Position numbers and translations under genes: made by a program | The notes under the pieces: generated by a model | Databases searched by the model: none | The model's input: only the letters and a program-made list of their open reading frames with translations | What the model was told of the DNA's origin: nothing | Shown: positions 34,726-46,447 of the stretch, piece after piece | Layout: every line of letters starts with the position of its first letter | Numbering within the stretch: the stretch's first letter is position 1 | Source of the DNA: Homalodisca vitripennis | Lineage: Eukaryota; Arthropoda; Insecta; Hemiptera; Cicadellidae | Length of the DNA stretch: 64,000 nt | Assembly: GCF_021130785.1 (NCBI RefSeq) | Contig: NC_060213.1 | Location: 69,181,501 to 69,245,500 of the forward strand | Reading direction: 5' to 3'

Positions 34726-35079
34726 TTGGTCCTATTTCATATATTTTGCAAGTAAGAAATTAGTTTGAAAATAAATTTCTAAACAAACTAGGTACTATCA
34801 TGTGATATTTTAAAATGTTAAGTAGCAACCTTGATACCTCACTCAATACATATATAGTATTTTTTCTATCTCTTGGTGAGTACACTTCTATTATTTTTAC
34901 ACAGCAATGAAACCTAACGTAATAAACAAAAACGTAATGTATCACTTGGCAAGATATTTTGTGAAATATTGCATCTGTCGGCTTACAATTGTACATGAAA
35001 GTTAATTTCTTGCAAGTACGTAGGCAAGTCCATCCAAAAGTACATAGACATGTACATTGAAAGGAATAAATTGTACTTT

Positions 35080-35255
35080 GTTGCATGTTAAACCATGTAA
35101 TTTGGATGAGCATCGATGAAACCTATCATTCGGTAGGCGGCCTCTTTTCTTTTTCGTCTGTTAGGGGATATAACAATTTATTTTCAGTATGATTGTCGGT
35201 CTTTTACGTGTCTGAAAGACAAATGAGCTAAAACTCTTGCGTGTACTCTATGTGA
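35080..35255 (-). repeat. Family X dispersed repeat, copy 7
   Basis: The minus strand reads 'gcctaccgaatgataggttt', 'gctcatccaaattacatgg' and an upstream 'taacagacgaaaaagaaaag'. More diverged than copies 5 and 8. Confidence 0.5.
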
Positions 35256-37249
35256 AGCATGTTATACACAGTACCGAACACATATCTAGTTTAATACCGA
35301 GTATTAAAATATAAAAACTTAAAACTATCAAGCTTAAAAAGGAAACGAAACATTCTGAAAGATATACGGAGATCAGTACGACGATAATAGTTTATACCTT
35401 TGAAGTAGCGTCTGTACTTTATACATTCTACACACTAACAGCGGCGAGGTTTAATCGTGACCTTAAAATATACTTTGGCAATTCGAATTTTATTCTTACC
35501 GTATATAACTTCTGTTTTACTGTCTTCTCGATCCCTCTATCAAGGGCTATTAAATGGATAATAGTCAACATTTAATATATTATTTTGGCAATATACAAGA
35601 TTTAATAAAAGTAGGAATTTACGTTTTATACTTGTTATGTGATGTATTTATTTTTGAATAGTACTATACTTCAGTGTTTTGAACACAACTGAGCTCGAAT
35701 TAATGAAAATCGTTACCTAAACAGTGACAGGTACTTCAAAGATGTCGGTGTGTTCATGCATCGTGAAATTATAGCAAATACTAAATATTATTGCTTGCGT
35801 ATTCTACCGTTTTCGTCTTGCTCAAACTTTTCAGACGGCCACGGACTGCAGACCCCAGGAGACTAGTCTCACAATTAATGTTTTCTAAGAATATATAATT
35901 AAGGCAAATTGCCAGCTTAGAGGTTACATATTTTTCTCATATTGTATTTTGCAGTTAACTACTAACTTTTAAATCAAATGTATACTTTTACCACGTATTG
36001 TAACAATGTTTAACTATAAAAAAGAAATGCTAAATGAAGTAAAATATGTAACCTGGTATTATTTATGTAATTATGTTGTTTCATATATGTAATTTGATTT
36101 GTAAATTATTATTGTTGATGTTAGTAAATAAAAAAACGATCAACTATGAATGGGCCTAAATGGTGTATTACAACTATAAAATCAATATGTGTGTATGTTT
36201 AGGGTAATCAGAAAAGGATGTCAGAAACTTTTGGAAAGAAAGTACTCATGATTCAAAGCAAAAATTTCCTATAAAAAAATAGTTGAAGAAATGTTTCATT
36301 TAGTCGCTATCTACTCATAAACATAATAGTCATAAACATTACAAAAATAATAGTGAGAAGGCCCCTTTAAAATGGCTGCTTTTAAAGTTATTTTAAACAA
36401 ATAAAAAATAGTATAGTTATAAAAAATACAATATACTTTTTTAAGTTTTCATTAAAATTCCAACGGTAATTGCTTCAGAAACCGAGTCACATAATCGAGC
36501 ACAACAAACAAGAATAATTTGACTTGATTAAAAGAGTGTAAACACTCATAATCGTACAGTTTAGGTTTAAAATTTCCAAATTTGTAAATTTTATGGAATA
36601 TAGTACAAATTAACCAAACTATATTCGCTCTTGTTTTTAGCCAAAAAAAAACACCTTAAAATTGCGTGTGATTATTTTTATTGCATCCCCAATAAGAGTA
36701 GAGCCTAATTAGTTAGAACAGAATACTAAAAACTAGCAAAATACCTTGTTAATCTTATTTCAACCTATTAAAGAAAAAATACAGACAAAGTTTTAAGTAA
36801 TATTCAGCTCAGACTCAGCTTAGGTGTGAACAAAAACAGAGTTTCCATCTGCCTTCTGTTATTTCCCCTTCTCTCAATTACGCAAATGACCCGCTTCTGT
36901 TGATTGGCGACAATCAAACAATCAACTAAAATGGTCCTTTACACTTTGACAGAAAAACAAAGCACTATTGTTTAAACTAAACAAGAATTTACCATAAGGT
37001 TCTAGTTTGGAATAGCTTAGCTATTATATCATGTTATAGAATTACAAAAACTTAATACAATAAGATTTTAGCAATTTTAACTTATTCTAGTAATTATTTT
37101 CAGAAGGCTTATAAATATATTAAATTTATTACTATTGTTTACTTGGTAGGAGGTATTCAGTAGTAATAATTCATAACGTAACGCATAATTTGGAAAACTT
37201 TGTACAGTGCTTTTCTAATCTGGTATACAATTAATAATCGGGTAAAAGT
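35256..37249. other. AT-rich noncoding DNA
   Basis: No gene or repeat could be supported. Confidence 0.5.
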
Positions 37250-37516
37250 GTGACAATACTGGAATTAATGGTTGGACTTCCATCGTGGAATACTGTTTCA
37301 GCTATGACAGTTTTCATTAACGGACGTTTGAAACAGCAGCCTACACAAACACAGCCGCAGGGCTGTGTATTAATGGGTCTGGTATGGACAGATCGAGTTT
37401 TAGTTGACTGCTTTCCAACGAACCAATCAGTGATGTGTTTCAGATTTCCAATTAATTTAATTAAGCAGGAGACATTTTTATATTTGATAATTTTTATTTA
37501 TACTCCAAGCACCTGA
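37250..37516 (+). other. Unrecognised 88-codon frame
   Basis: The middle portion (about 37260-37440) has raised GC and a mixed-composition peptide, including VFINGRLKQQPTQTQPQGCV. It contains an 'aaccaatca' CCAAT-type word near 37422. No family is recognised. It could be an exon, a promoter-proximal segment or an old repeat. Confidence 0.15.
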
Positions 37517-37724
37517 ACAATATGATTATTGTCGACAAAGGTTTTAATGTTTAGATAAATCTTACGTAATTTGGTAATCAATTAACATACACAATACACA
37601 GAACATACAACATTACACATTACATTACATAAGAATTTTTAAAACAAAAAAAGTGCAGTATAATTAAATAAATTCCAATTTTAAATGTTTTCGAATTTAC
37701 AATTTTTCTGATTTTCTCTCCAGA

Positions 37725-38760
37725 TAAACTCTCCGTTACCTTTTAAGTGAACTTTCAAGTGGGCCCTGTAGTCAAGCAGCGTTGGCCGGCAAACGACGCA
37801 CGATAGAAATGGAGAATTCGTATGAATCGTCTGAGGTCTTAAGCAGTCTTCAGTTTGGAGGATGACAGTACGGCTTGTACTTTGTCAGTTAAAGGGTTTG
37901 GAGCTCTGTCCTGAAATAAGGGACCCCTGAAAATTGTCTGACTCGCCAGCCAGAATGGCAGTTGACCAAATCATAAAAAATTAGAATCGTTCAAACAGCA
38001 ACTGCAGAAAAGCAAAATGCTCCTCTTCAGACTTCGATGCCACAAGAATTATCGTCCATGTAGACCTTTCTAATCTCGGCTGCTGAATCACAAACTTGAG
38101 CGCAGATTAGAACTCGATCGCGAGTTGGAGCAGCGAGTGTGGTACTACTCATGCTGGTCTCCTTTGACGACACAATTTCTTGCCACAATGTGTAGCGACA
38201 TTACTAATCTTTTCCGTCATCAAAATTGTGAGTTTCTCCACCAGGGCCTGCAAGGAGTTGGGAGTGGCAGTGGTATCTGCTTTTTGAGGTCGTGTGTTAG
38301 CCTTAAACATCAGGGGTTAGCATCAGTGACTACCGCAAGAGCGTCCAGATCGGAATTCTGTTGGGTCGCTAGGATGGCTTACTTCGATGTCAGTCTAGTC
38401 AACCATAGTGGCTACAAAATACCGTCAGGAACTACCGAGCGCGGAGATGTCTCAGGAACTGTGTAGGTTTCCAGTCCTCCATCTATCTCCACGTGTTCTC
38501 AGAGCCGTGTCATCTGTTGGTGCTTGGATGCGATGAGCTGCTGACCAATTTCCGTCTTCAGATGGTACAATGGTGAACTACAAATGTGTTACTAGGAAAA
38601 ATTGGGAACCAATCTTTCGTGAGAATCTTCACTTCCAGATCAAAATGTGACGGTTGTCTAGAGGCTTAGAGCACTGTTGGACGACCTGCTCTAGACATCT
38701 CCGTGATGTCTAGGATTTCTGCATCTGTTACAGTTGTGTTCAGTTGTATACTCGGACAAA
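37725..38760. other. GC-enriched segment of about 1 kb, unidentified
   Basis: Composition shifts from AT-rich to nearly balanced between about 37725 and 38760. The longest plus frame (38125-38466, 113 codons) has no recognised motif. On the minus strand, short protein-like pieces occur in different frames: LMTEKISNVATHCGKKLC (about 38195-38250) and a near-C2H2 pattern CVVCRPTLLDYRAHLKVH (about 37750-37805) whose spacing is three residues too short. It is probably a decayed mobile element or processed gene copy. The identity is unknown. Confidence 0.35.
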
Positions 38761-39688
38761 GGCCATTGTATAAATAACCTGACTACTGGATTCTTCTTTG
38801 ATATTATACTTTAAAACTTATAAAAACGCTCCATTCCTCCCATATTCATCTCAAGATTGATATAATTACGGAAGTATAAAAATAATGTTTCCTTAATAAC
38901 GATTTCTTGTAATGACTGTTCATCAAAGACATGCTAACTTCTGCAAAACCTTTTCAGCCTTTGCCCTAGGCCGTTTTTTATTCGGTATCGTCTATATGAT
39001 TTTCCTGTCATATTATATTATAAATAATTTACTTTAAAACAGGTAATAAATCACGTGAACTAGCAGTATTTATCACATTCGTACTGCCAATGACGTAGAA
39101 CGGATTCTAGAGTATAGTAGTATAAACTATTTCCGAGTTATCAACGTTATAAAAAAGATTAAGTTTTGAGATCATAAAAGAGCCTTTGATAGCAATTACG
39201 TTTCTGCTCTCTAGATAACTGTAATTTCAGACAACTGCTTTTATTCCGTCGTGTAGTAATTGTTTCTCAAGCTCTTATCCATGACATGGACTAACTGTTC
39301 AAGAAATAATCGAATCCAGCTATTTTTAACAAACCTCTATCGTAATAACACAAATTCGAAAGACTGTATCAACATTTAGGAATAAATTTGTAACTTAAAT
39401 AACGATATTGCTGAGACGCGATCACCAATATCCCAGATTAAATGGTCCAATACTAAAACCCGTTTATATTGGCCAAAGCTATCTGAAGTGCACGATGAGT
39501 GTCTTTCGTTTATCCGTTGAACACAAATTCTTCTTTCATACTGAATATGTCGACGGGAATGTTATGAATAATATGAGTGGCTTCTTCTAAACTGACGTAG
39601 GATGTCTATTAAATAATATAGCTATAATTTTTAATGTAATAATAAAAGTAAAGCAAAACATTTTTGTTGTTATCAATTATGATACTCT
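38761..39688. other. AT-rich noncoding DNA
   Basis: No feature could be supported. Confidence 0.45.
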
Positions 39689-39727
39689 CCCTGAAGAAAA
39701 ACAATAGGACGATGTTTTGAATCTTTC
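39689..39727 (+). ncRNA. Hammerhead-core-like motif
   Basis: CCTGAAGA-A-[AAAACA..TGTTTT]-GAATC has a perfect 6-bp stem between the two conserved words. No Penelope coding sequence is recognisable beside it. Confidence 0.3.
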
Positions 39728-40598
39728 TACAACGAAAAAGTAAAAATACACAGAGTAAAGCACTAATAGTATAATCAAGAGCTAATTAGGATGATTTTCT
39801 TCGGAGGTGATTCCAATGCAATCACAAATACCAAAATTCGAAGAGGAATGATACAAAATGTAAAATATTGTTTTTTTCTTCAAAACACGTTTTTTTAAAG
39901 AAGCTATGTTTAAACATTAAGATTAAAAGAAAACTTAACGAACATAAAAATTAATTGCACCATTTTATATGGCACTTATGAGTGTAAACCTAACTTCTTG
40001 GTACGATGGATTAACATCGGAATATTGGTAGATTTTTTGGACTAAAACCAATGAACATTTCACAACTCCTTTCCTCAATTGGGAATTAATTCAGGGAAGT
40101 TTTAGTTATTTTGATTAACATTCACACCAGAAAGGCAGTCGTATTAATTAAACTGGGAGACTGAGAAACATTCATAATGCATTGACAGAAAAAAATTTAC
40201 AGAGTTTTTAAGAAATGCAACACTTTGCATTATTGTCTATTTATTTAAAGAGGTGTAAAGCAGAAAAATAAAATATAACAATTTTTTATATATGTTAATT
40301 AGGTTCAACATTTTTCTATAAAATTGTATTTACTTATCAATAATTATATGTTAAAATAACCGAACCGCAGCTTTTAGAAAACCGATATCTTACCTGTTCT
40401 TCAAGTGTCAAATCCTAGAATGCAAGGTTATCACATGTAAAACCAACAATTATAATACATGGCTGTGAATATACCAATGTCTAATCTGACAACATGATGT
40501 CAAACGTTTTTATTGACAACGTTCAATTTGTATCAGCGTATGTTTCTATGTTTAAATAGTTCTCTTCTTCTTTGTACTTTTCGTTTGAGAAATAGATA

Positions 40599-40700
40599 CC
40601 TGATGTAGAAAAGATGGTAGATTTCAAATCCCTAAACTTCGAGTTTCTATCATTGTAATACATAACGATGGAAAATTTATGTAATCCTGTAACTCCTTGA
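40599..40700 (+). mobile_element. Penelope-type tail fragment
   Basis: CCTGATGTAG...CTAAACTTCG is followed by 'cattgtaatacataacgatgg' and 'aatcctgtaactcc'. The same succession (motif, then a 'TAATATA..ACGATGGAAA' block, then 'AATCCTGTTA') occurs at 52887-52985 (plus) and 11058-10956 (minus). No coding sequence remains. Confidence 0.45.
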
Positions 40701-41529
40701 AAATTACTTAACCTAATTAATAAAGTTAAAACAAGTAATTGACAGTAGTTTATTTCAAAAGATACCTGAAAAGTATCTAATAATTGTCACCCCATAAGGC
40801 ATCAGCGGCCAATTCAAACCATAAACCTTAAAATAGTCTTTATATTTCAACTAGGATGTTTGTATCAATTTTTTACATTATACCTGGAGTTTCATATCAT
40901 CAAAACGTATAACCCAAAATAATTATGATGGACCTTATGCAAAATTTAAAAAAAACATGATAAAACACTCTGAATAGATGTTCTATAAACGTGAGGTTTT
41001 AAATTTTGTTCAAGGCTTCAACTTTGGCCGTGATAAAAACATCAGAAAAAGATTTTATTTTTTTTTATTTTTAAAGCTATTTTTAGATCGCCATACCAGT
41101 CCAAGTTCTTACACTTTTTGGACTATACTCCGATTGTATTTTCCTACCTTGGATGTCCAAGTGCTAAAGCACTTATATAACTCTTGAACAATTCATGGTA
41201 GGGATTTCGTTTCAACAGATTCATCGGTATAAAAATACCGGATAACTATTGAATTATTGAGGAACGTACCATAGTTAAGTATTATCCTGAATATAAACCT
41301 TTTATTTAGACTATCTAAAACTTGAAATGAAGTAGACGATGTATTGTGTAAAACACATCATTTAGACTGATACTACCACCTCGGACTCTATTGCCGCATA
41401 TTCGAAAAATACGCATGTTCCAGGATTTTTCGTATAAATGTTTAAGATTTATATGAAATTAAAAAAATAAACGATTATAAAAACTCTTCAGAATTTTGTT
41501 CACTCATGATGAACTGAATGCTGAAATTA
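40701..41529. other. AT-rich noncoding DNA
   Basis: The 69-codon frame 40978-41187 has no recognisable motif. Nothing else is seen. Confidence 0.45.
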
Positions 41530-42043
41530 ACTTGGAGTCTGCATATAGTTCAAAACGAACAGGATAATACCTTTCTCTATAAAACGTTATTTTCATAAGT
41601 CGTGAATGCTTCTTAAGTAAAATGGTATTAGTTACTCAGGAACAAAAGTAATTCATACGGATGAGGTGTGAAGATGTTCCGTGGATTATTTCAGATATTT
41701 CTGAGGCCCGAAGCTAGGGCTGCGCCATATAACTTTAATTGTTACTGTTCAAATATTTAGTCCCTGAGGTATCTGAGTATCTCACTCAACAGAGGGTAGT
41801 CCGAACGCTTACTTTTTGCATGCCTCAATTTGTAGCATTTGATGAGTTACCTCTCGTGTAACTATTTAAATCAAATTTACTAGTCACTAATAATCTTAGG
41901 GAGCTTGAAATGGCGTGAAAGAAGTATATTTTTGTCATTCAGTGAGTAATGCGTGGAGTATCTACAGAAAAATAGTAATAAAAATAGACTTGGAGTCTGC
42001 ATAAATCTATCAGTTCAAAACGAACAGGATAATACCTTTCTCT
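41530..42043. repeat. Pair of direct repeats about 460 bp apart
   Basis: Copy 1 (41530-41578) and copy 2 (41988-42043) share 'acttggagtctgcata' and 'agttcaaaacgaacaggat', continuing through 'aatacctttctct'. Copy 2 has an 8-bp insertion (aatctatc). The near identity suggests a recent duplication or the ends of a small composite repeat. The 410-bp interior has no frame of note. Confidence 0.7.
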
Positions 42044-43623
42044 CGGAATAATTAACTAATCTAAAAAATCCCCTAAGATGATTAGCCCGTTGTTAAAAGC
42101 TTTACATTTGCTGCAAAACCCATTCCAATATTTGAGAATAATCTCACTCTCTGCTACAGTTTAGTATCCGTTTACTCATTTCTTAGTCATGACAAAAGAA
42201 TCTATTTTGAAACTTAAATTATTGGAATAGTAAGTTTATTCATGATTAATATTATTTATTGTTTATTTAACTGGATTTAAATTTGACAGTATTTTACCAA
42301 TGTTTGCAATCGTTAAAATATTACAACATTCAGAAAGAGAAACATTCTAAATCTGTGAAATATGATTTCTTCCTTAGGTGGATAACAGTCCAGGTTAAAG
42401 TAAACAAATGATATAAAAATATCGGACACGCATAAAATATGAGTTAATTTATACTATGATCTTCGGACCAATAACGATGAGGCATTAGGATAAAGCTAAC
42501 ACGATACTTTGAGAACATCATTGTTTTTAAGGAATTTACTAGGGATTCATACATAACATTTGTGAATCAATCACCTAGTCAACCTTCAGATTAAATTAGG
42601 CGACTCCTTTTGCTAATTGTGAAAAACGTATTGAAAACGGAAACCTAAGGATCAAACATAATATAAGTTTCTTTAAAAAAGCTGAGTTTTAGTGGTTTTT
42701 CAGAATTTAGACTGAACCAAAAAAAGGCCCAGCCCCGTTTACTCATCAGGACATCTCCTGTTTCTGCTTTGAGGAACGCCCACTTGTCAGTGTTTATTAG
42801 TTGGTTACTTTGTAGAGGCCTACAAAGAGGCCACATTACTAATAATTAGTGGTTCAGTTACTAATAATTAGTGTTTATTTTGTTAAGTTTACGTTTTTTA
42901 GATAGTGTTTATGGAGTTGATACTCAACAATTGTTGCTTTTGTCAACTCATAACTAGGTTTAATGTGAATAAACAGGTAGTAGTAACTATCCTCTGATTG
43001 CATTTTACACATATCCGGACGAGATAGATACTACTTATGTTTGAGATAAATAACGAGTAGTCACTATTTCTTTGGTCTAGCTGTGTTTCATGAATTTAGA
43101 GACATTTGTTTGGCACACTTACTTTTCTTAGTACTTGTTATTTTGTATCAGATTTTTTTTGGCACCACATATATGAAACTTATTACCTCAATAATATTAA
43201 TTACTTCTTTTAATTTAATAGTTAAAATCTTGATGATTTGGACCCTGATATGCCATGTAATAGAAAACGTACATTATACTGCTCGAGTATAAAATCATAT
43301 TCATGAATCTTATTACTTGCTAATAAAATAAAATAAAACTTCACTTGATTCTGAAAATGAAGGATATTATTTAAACAATATGACACTAAAATTTTTACAA
43401 TTCTAAATAAAAACTTTTAATGAAATATATGAATCGCAATTATAAGTCACTTGTAATAAAATTTTAAATGAAATAATTTCAGCTAAAATGTTTTTAACAG
43501 CAGCTTTATTAATTAGCTTCCAATACAAATTCTGCTCTATACAACATTTTGACATAATATATTGGATTTATTCGTACTTTACTAACTGGAATATATCTAT
43601 AATAATTAATATATGAATTAATT
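42044..43623. other. AT-rich noncoding DNA
   Basis: 'actaataattagt' words are duplicated near 42838-42868. No gene is seen. Confidence 0.45.
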
Positions 43624-43665
43624 TGTGTGTGTGTGTGTGTGTGTGTGTGTGGGCGTGCGTGTGTG
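43624..43665. repeat. (GT)n microsatellite
   Basis: About 14 pure TG units are followed by an imperfect 'gggcgtgcgtgtgtg' end. Confidence 0.9.
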
Positions 43666-43892
43666 ATAATTATATACATACCTTTATTTATATAAAACTC
43701 TTTGAAAAACCCATGGACAAAAACAACAAATTACAAAAGGCTGCGAAAATCTTACGTGATTTAGATCAGATTTTAAAATGATCAAACTATAACTTTTTTA
43801 CCTCATTGAAATAAGATATTTTGGGCATCTAAAATAATCAAAAGGTGAGAATCAATATATAAATTAATAATAACAATCAGTAGTTTACTTAC

Positions 43893-44115
43893 TAGTAAGA
43901 TTCAGCAGCGGTCAAGTCACCAGTCGGCAAATTAGCAGCGCAAAGTGACAAGTCACTCCTGCGTAAGTTCAAGTGAGACTGGCCCTCGAGGCGCGGTTCC
44001 TCAGAAAGCAAGTTTTAACTCGTGAAACAGATAAGTAACTCGACATACAAATAGTTCACCCCACTCCCCTCGCCAGCCACGAGCCGCAGTTCCCGCCACT
44101 ATTGAGAGCCCAGAT
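43893..44115 (-). other. Possible 5' exon/promoter-proximal segment
   Basis: This is a distinctly GC-richer 220-bp island between AT-rich flanks. On the minus strand it ends with a strong donor, CTA|GTAAGTAA, with the intron starting at 43892. No long open frame spans it, so a 5' untranslated exon would fit better than coding sequence. A plus-strand frame (44116-44316) begins at its other side but is unrecognised. This is evidence from composition and one splice signal only. Confidence 0.22.
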
Positions 44116-44999
44116 ATGAATTATAACAAATTATTCAATTTGCACATTCCCTCTGAGAGCTTATTTTCTAAATCGAAATCAAAGCACGACAACCTACATC
44201 AAGTGTTGTTTTTATGGAACATAGCTTTCCAGGTACAAGCTCTGTTTCCACGGAATCGATTTTTTACTTATCTGACGATGGCGTTTGTCTGTAATCACTT
44301 TAAAGACTATTGGTAAAACGTCAACGTTAACAATACCAACCTGTTTTTTTTTTTTTTTTACTTAATATAACTATCATAGTTTAAAATTGGAAACCAAAAG
44401 CTAAAAACAATATAAATACCTAATTAAATAAGGAAAATTTACGAACTTTCAGTTTTGAGTCTTGTACAGAAGATGGAGCAGAGCTTACGATCTAGTGATA
44501 AATCTAGTGTATGCAGCTGTATGTCATATTCTTGTTTTAAGTACGAGAACTAAATGAAGCACCGTCATCGACGGTTTCTATTTCATGTAGTTATTTAGGG
44601 ATATATTTTATCAACCACTGTAATACATAATGTAATAAACCAATAATTAAATACTGTATATGAAACTAATAGTAAAATATTCTCAAACTAAATCAGTTAA
44701 TCAATATTTTTACAGTCCTCTAACGTGTAACAATAATGGCATCGAGAAAATTGAAGGATAAATAGATTTGCAAAAAAAAAACTGTATACAACTGTATGAT
44801 ACGTCACATGTGATATTTTATTAATAGAGGTTATAGAAAAATAATAGGGAGGAGAGTTATATTAAAAGTTGATGAAAATATGTTTTTTTTATATTCAGTG
44901 GACTCTTGCATAGTAGTACCCTATACTCAGTTGCTCACATGAAGATTTATGATTTAAATGCTGCTATGAAACCTAACACCATGAAAAACATGCATGAAA
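44116..44999. other. AT-rich noncoding DNA
   Basis: It includes a T16 run at 44344-44359. No gene is supported. Confidence 0.45.
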
Positions 45000-45215
45000 C
45001 TTAATTTATACATAAACAGTAATGAGTTCTATGATGCGCACATCTGACTATGGAATTTGGCTGAGCGTAATTGAACTCTATCACTGAGTAGGCTAATAAA
45101 CTTTCTCTTTTGTCTGCCTGGGGGATGTTATATACTCTTATATGTACAATTAGTTTTGTCTGTCTTTCATTTTCGCAGGACATTTCTATAATGAAATGAC
45201 CAAATTTTGCAACTG
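45000..45215 (-). repeat. Family X dispersed repeat, copy 8
   Basis: Reverse-complemented, it reads 'ggtcatttcattatagaaat', 'gtcctgcg', 'gaaagacagacaaaac', 'tagcctactcagtgatagag', 'acgctcagccaaattccata' and 'gatgtgcgcatcatagaact'. All are blocks found in other copies, in the same order. This is the best anchor for defining the family. Frames on both strands here are repeat-derived. Confidence 0.75.
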
Positions 45216-46179
45216 CACTAGCAGCTTCAGCAAAGCAATACGCGATACGCAGTGTGGGTGTATAGGAATATCTTGTAATAGTTTGAAAGACAAAGTAAAC
45301 ACAAAAAGCTACATAGCTTCGAACTGGAAGTTCTTAATTTTCTTATATCTGTCTTTTGTTGAGCTAATTTCACTTACACCACTCTTTACAAACCCAACTG
45401 AGGTTGATTATCATACCCTAGAAATCGCCAATATAACTATTGCTTTGTACTTGGCGTTAATGTATATCTGAAGATAAAAAGGGTATTAGTACAAACCCTA
45501 TGAAAAGTTAGTAATGCATATGAGGTCAATAATTATTAGCGATGCTTCAATTTAGCTTTGTGTCTAAACTGCTTTGAAATCGACAGGAATCTTTACAAAA
45601 GTTTTACCTTACATAATAATTATTATTTAAGCATAAGTTGAAACTAATGTATCACTGTCTGGATAAAAACTGGAGTAAAAGCCTGTGCCCAACACACAGC
45701 GCCGCCTGGTGACGGACGCTTTGCACGGAGGTTTATTGCCTACACAAGAACATTAAGGCAAAAGTTCACAAACTCAAATCCCTACAGTGTATCGCTGAAC
45801 TGTTGTACTCTTAAGGAAGTAACTGTGTTCACTTTGCTTTACTAAAAGTGCTGCTTTTATGCATATAACTTATTACTTAAGGAGTCGAATCGAACCAGAG
45901 CTTTATAAAATTAGACTGTGATACGTTGCTAAAAAATTAAAATTGGAATTGAATAGAGCAAAGTGAAGTTTACACATAGTAACATAACTTTTCCAATTTT
46001 TTCGTGATTAAATTTTGATTAATCAAAATTATTAAATAAACCCAGAAAGCAAGACGTTTCTAAAAATAATTAATACGCAGCATTTGAACAATGGTATAAA
46101 AACTGATGAAAGTCAATGAAAGTTAAATGTTTATGAAAACAAAGACTGTAGCTACAAACAGTAAGAGAGGAGAGTATGT
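45216..46179. other. Noncoding DNA
   Basis: The plus-strand frame 45196-45471 (91 codons) overlaps family X at its start and has no recognised domain, though its C-terminal half is hydrophobic. A small GC rise at 45685-45740 is unexplained. Confidence 0.4.
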
Positions 46180-46250
46180 TAAGAGCCTTAATTTCTACAC
46201 TTAGGCAATCCACAGGCAGGTGATGGCGTGTACAGCTGTTAGTAAATAGT
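46180..46250 (+). repeat. Dispersed repeat pair, member 1
   Basis: 'ccttaatttctacacttagg', then 'caatccacaggcagg', then 'gcgtgtaca' and 'tagtaaatagtgc', align in order with 56492-56560. Confidence 0.5.
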
Positions 46251-46366
46251 GCACAACGTAGGAACGGTGAGGGGTAGAGTAGTTTATGTTTATTGACTAC
46301 TTATCGGTACTGAAAAATTATTTCTATGCGAGCTTCTTCTAACTCAGCCATCCAACGAAAAAGATA

Positions 46367-46367
46367 C

Positions 46368-46442
<75 letters not shown>
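46367..46442. repeat. (AT)n microsatellite
   Basis: About 75 bp of pure alternating A and T, the longest in the window. Confidence 0.95.

Positions 46443-46447
<5 letters not shown>

Noticed and set aside
34760..35113. 117-codon minus frame
   Set aside because: It overlaps a family X copy and encodes low-complexity, Cys/Ile/Phe-rich peptide typical of AT-rich noise.
45196..45471. 91-codon plus frame with hydrophobic C-terminal half as a small membrane protein
   Set aside because: It starts inside a family X repeat, lacks recognisable motifs, and hydrophobic peptides arise easily from T-rich DNA.
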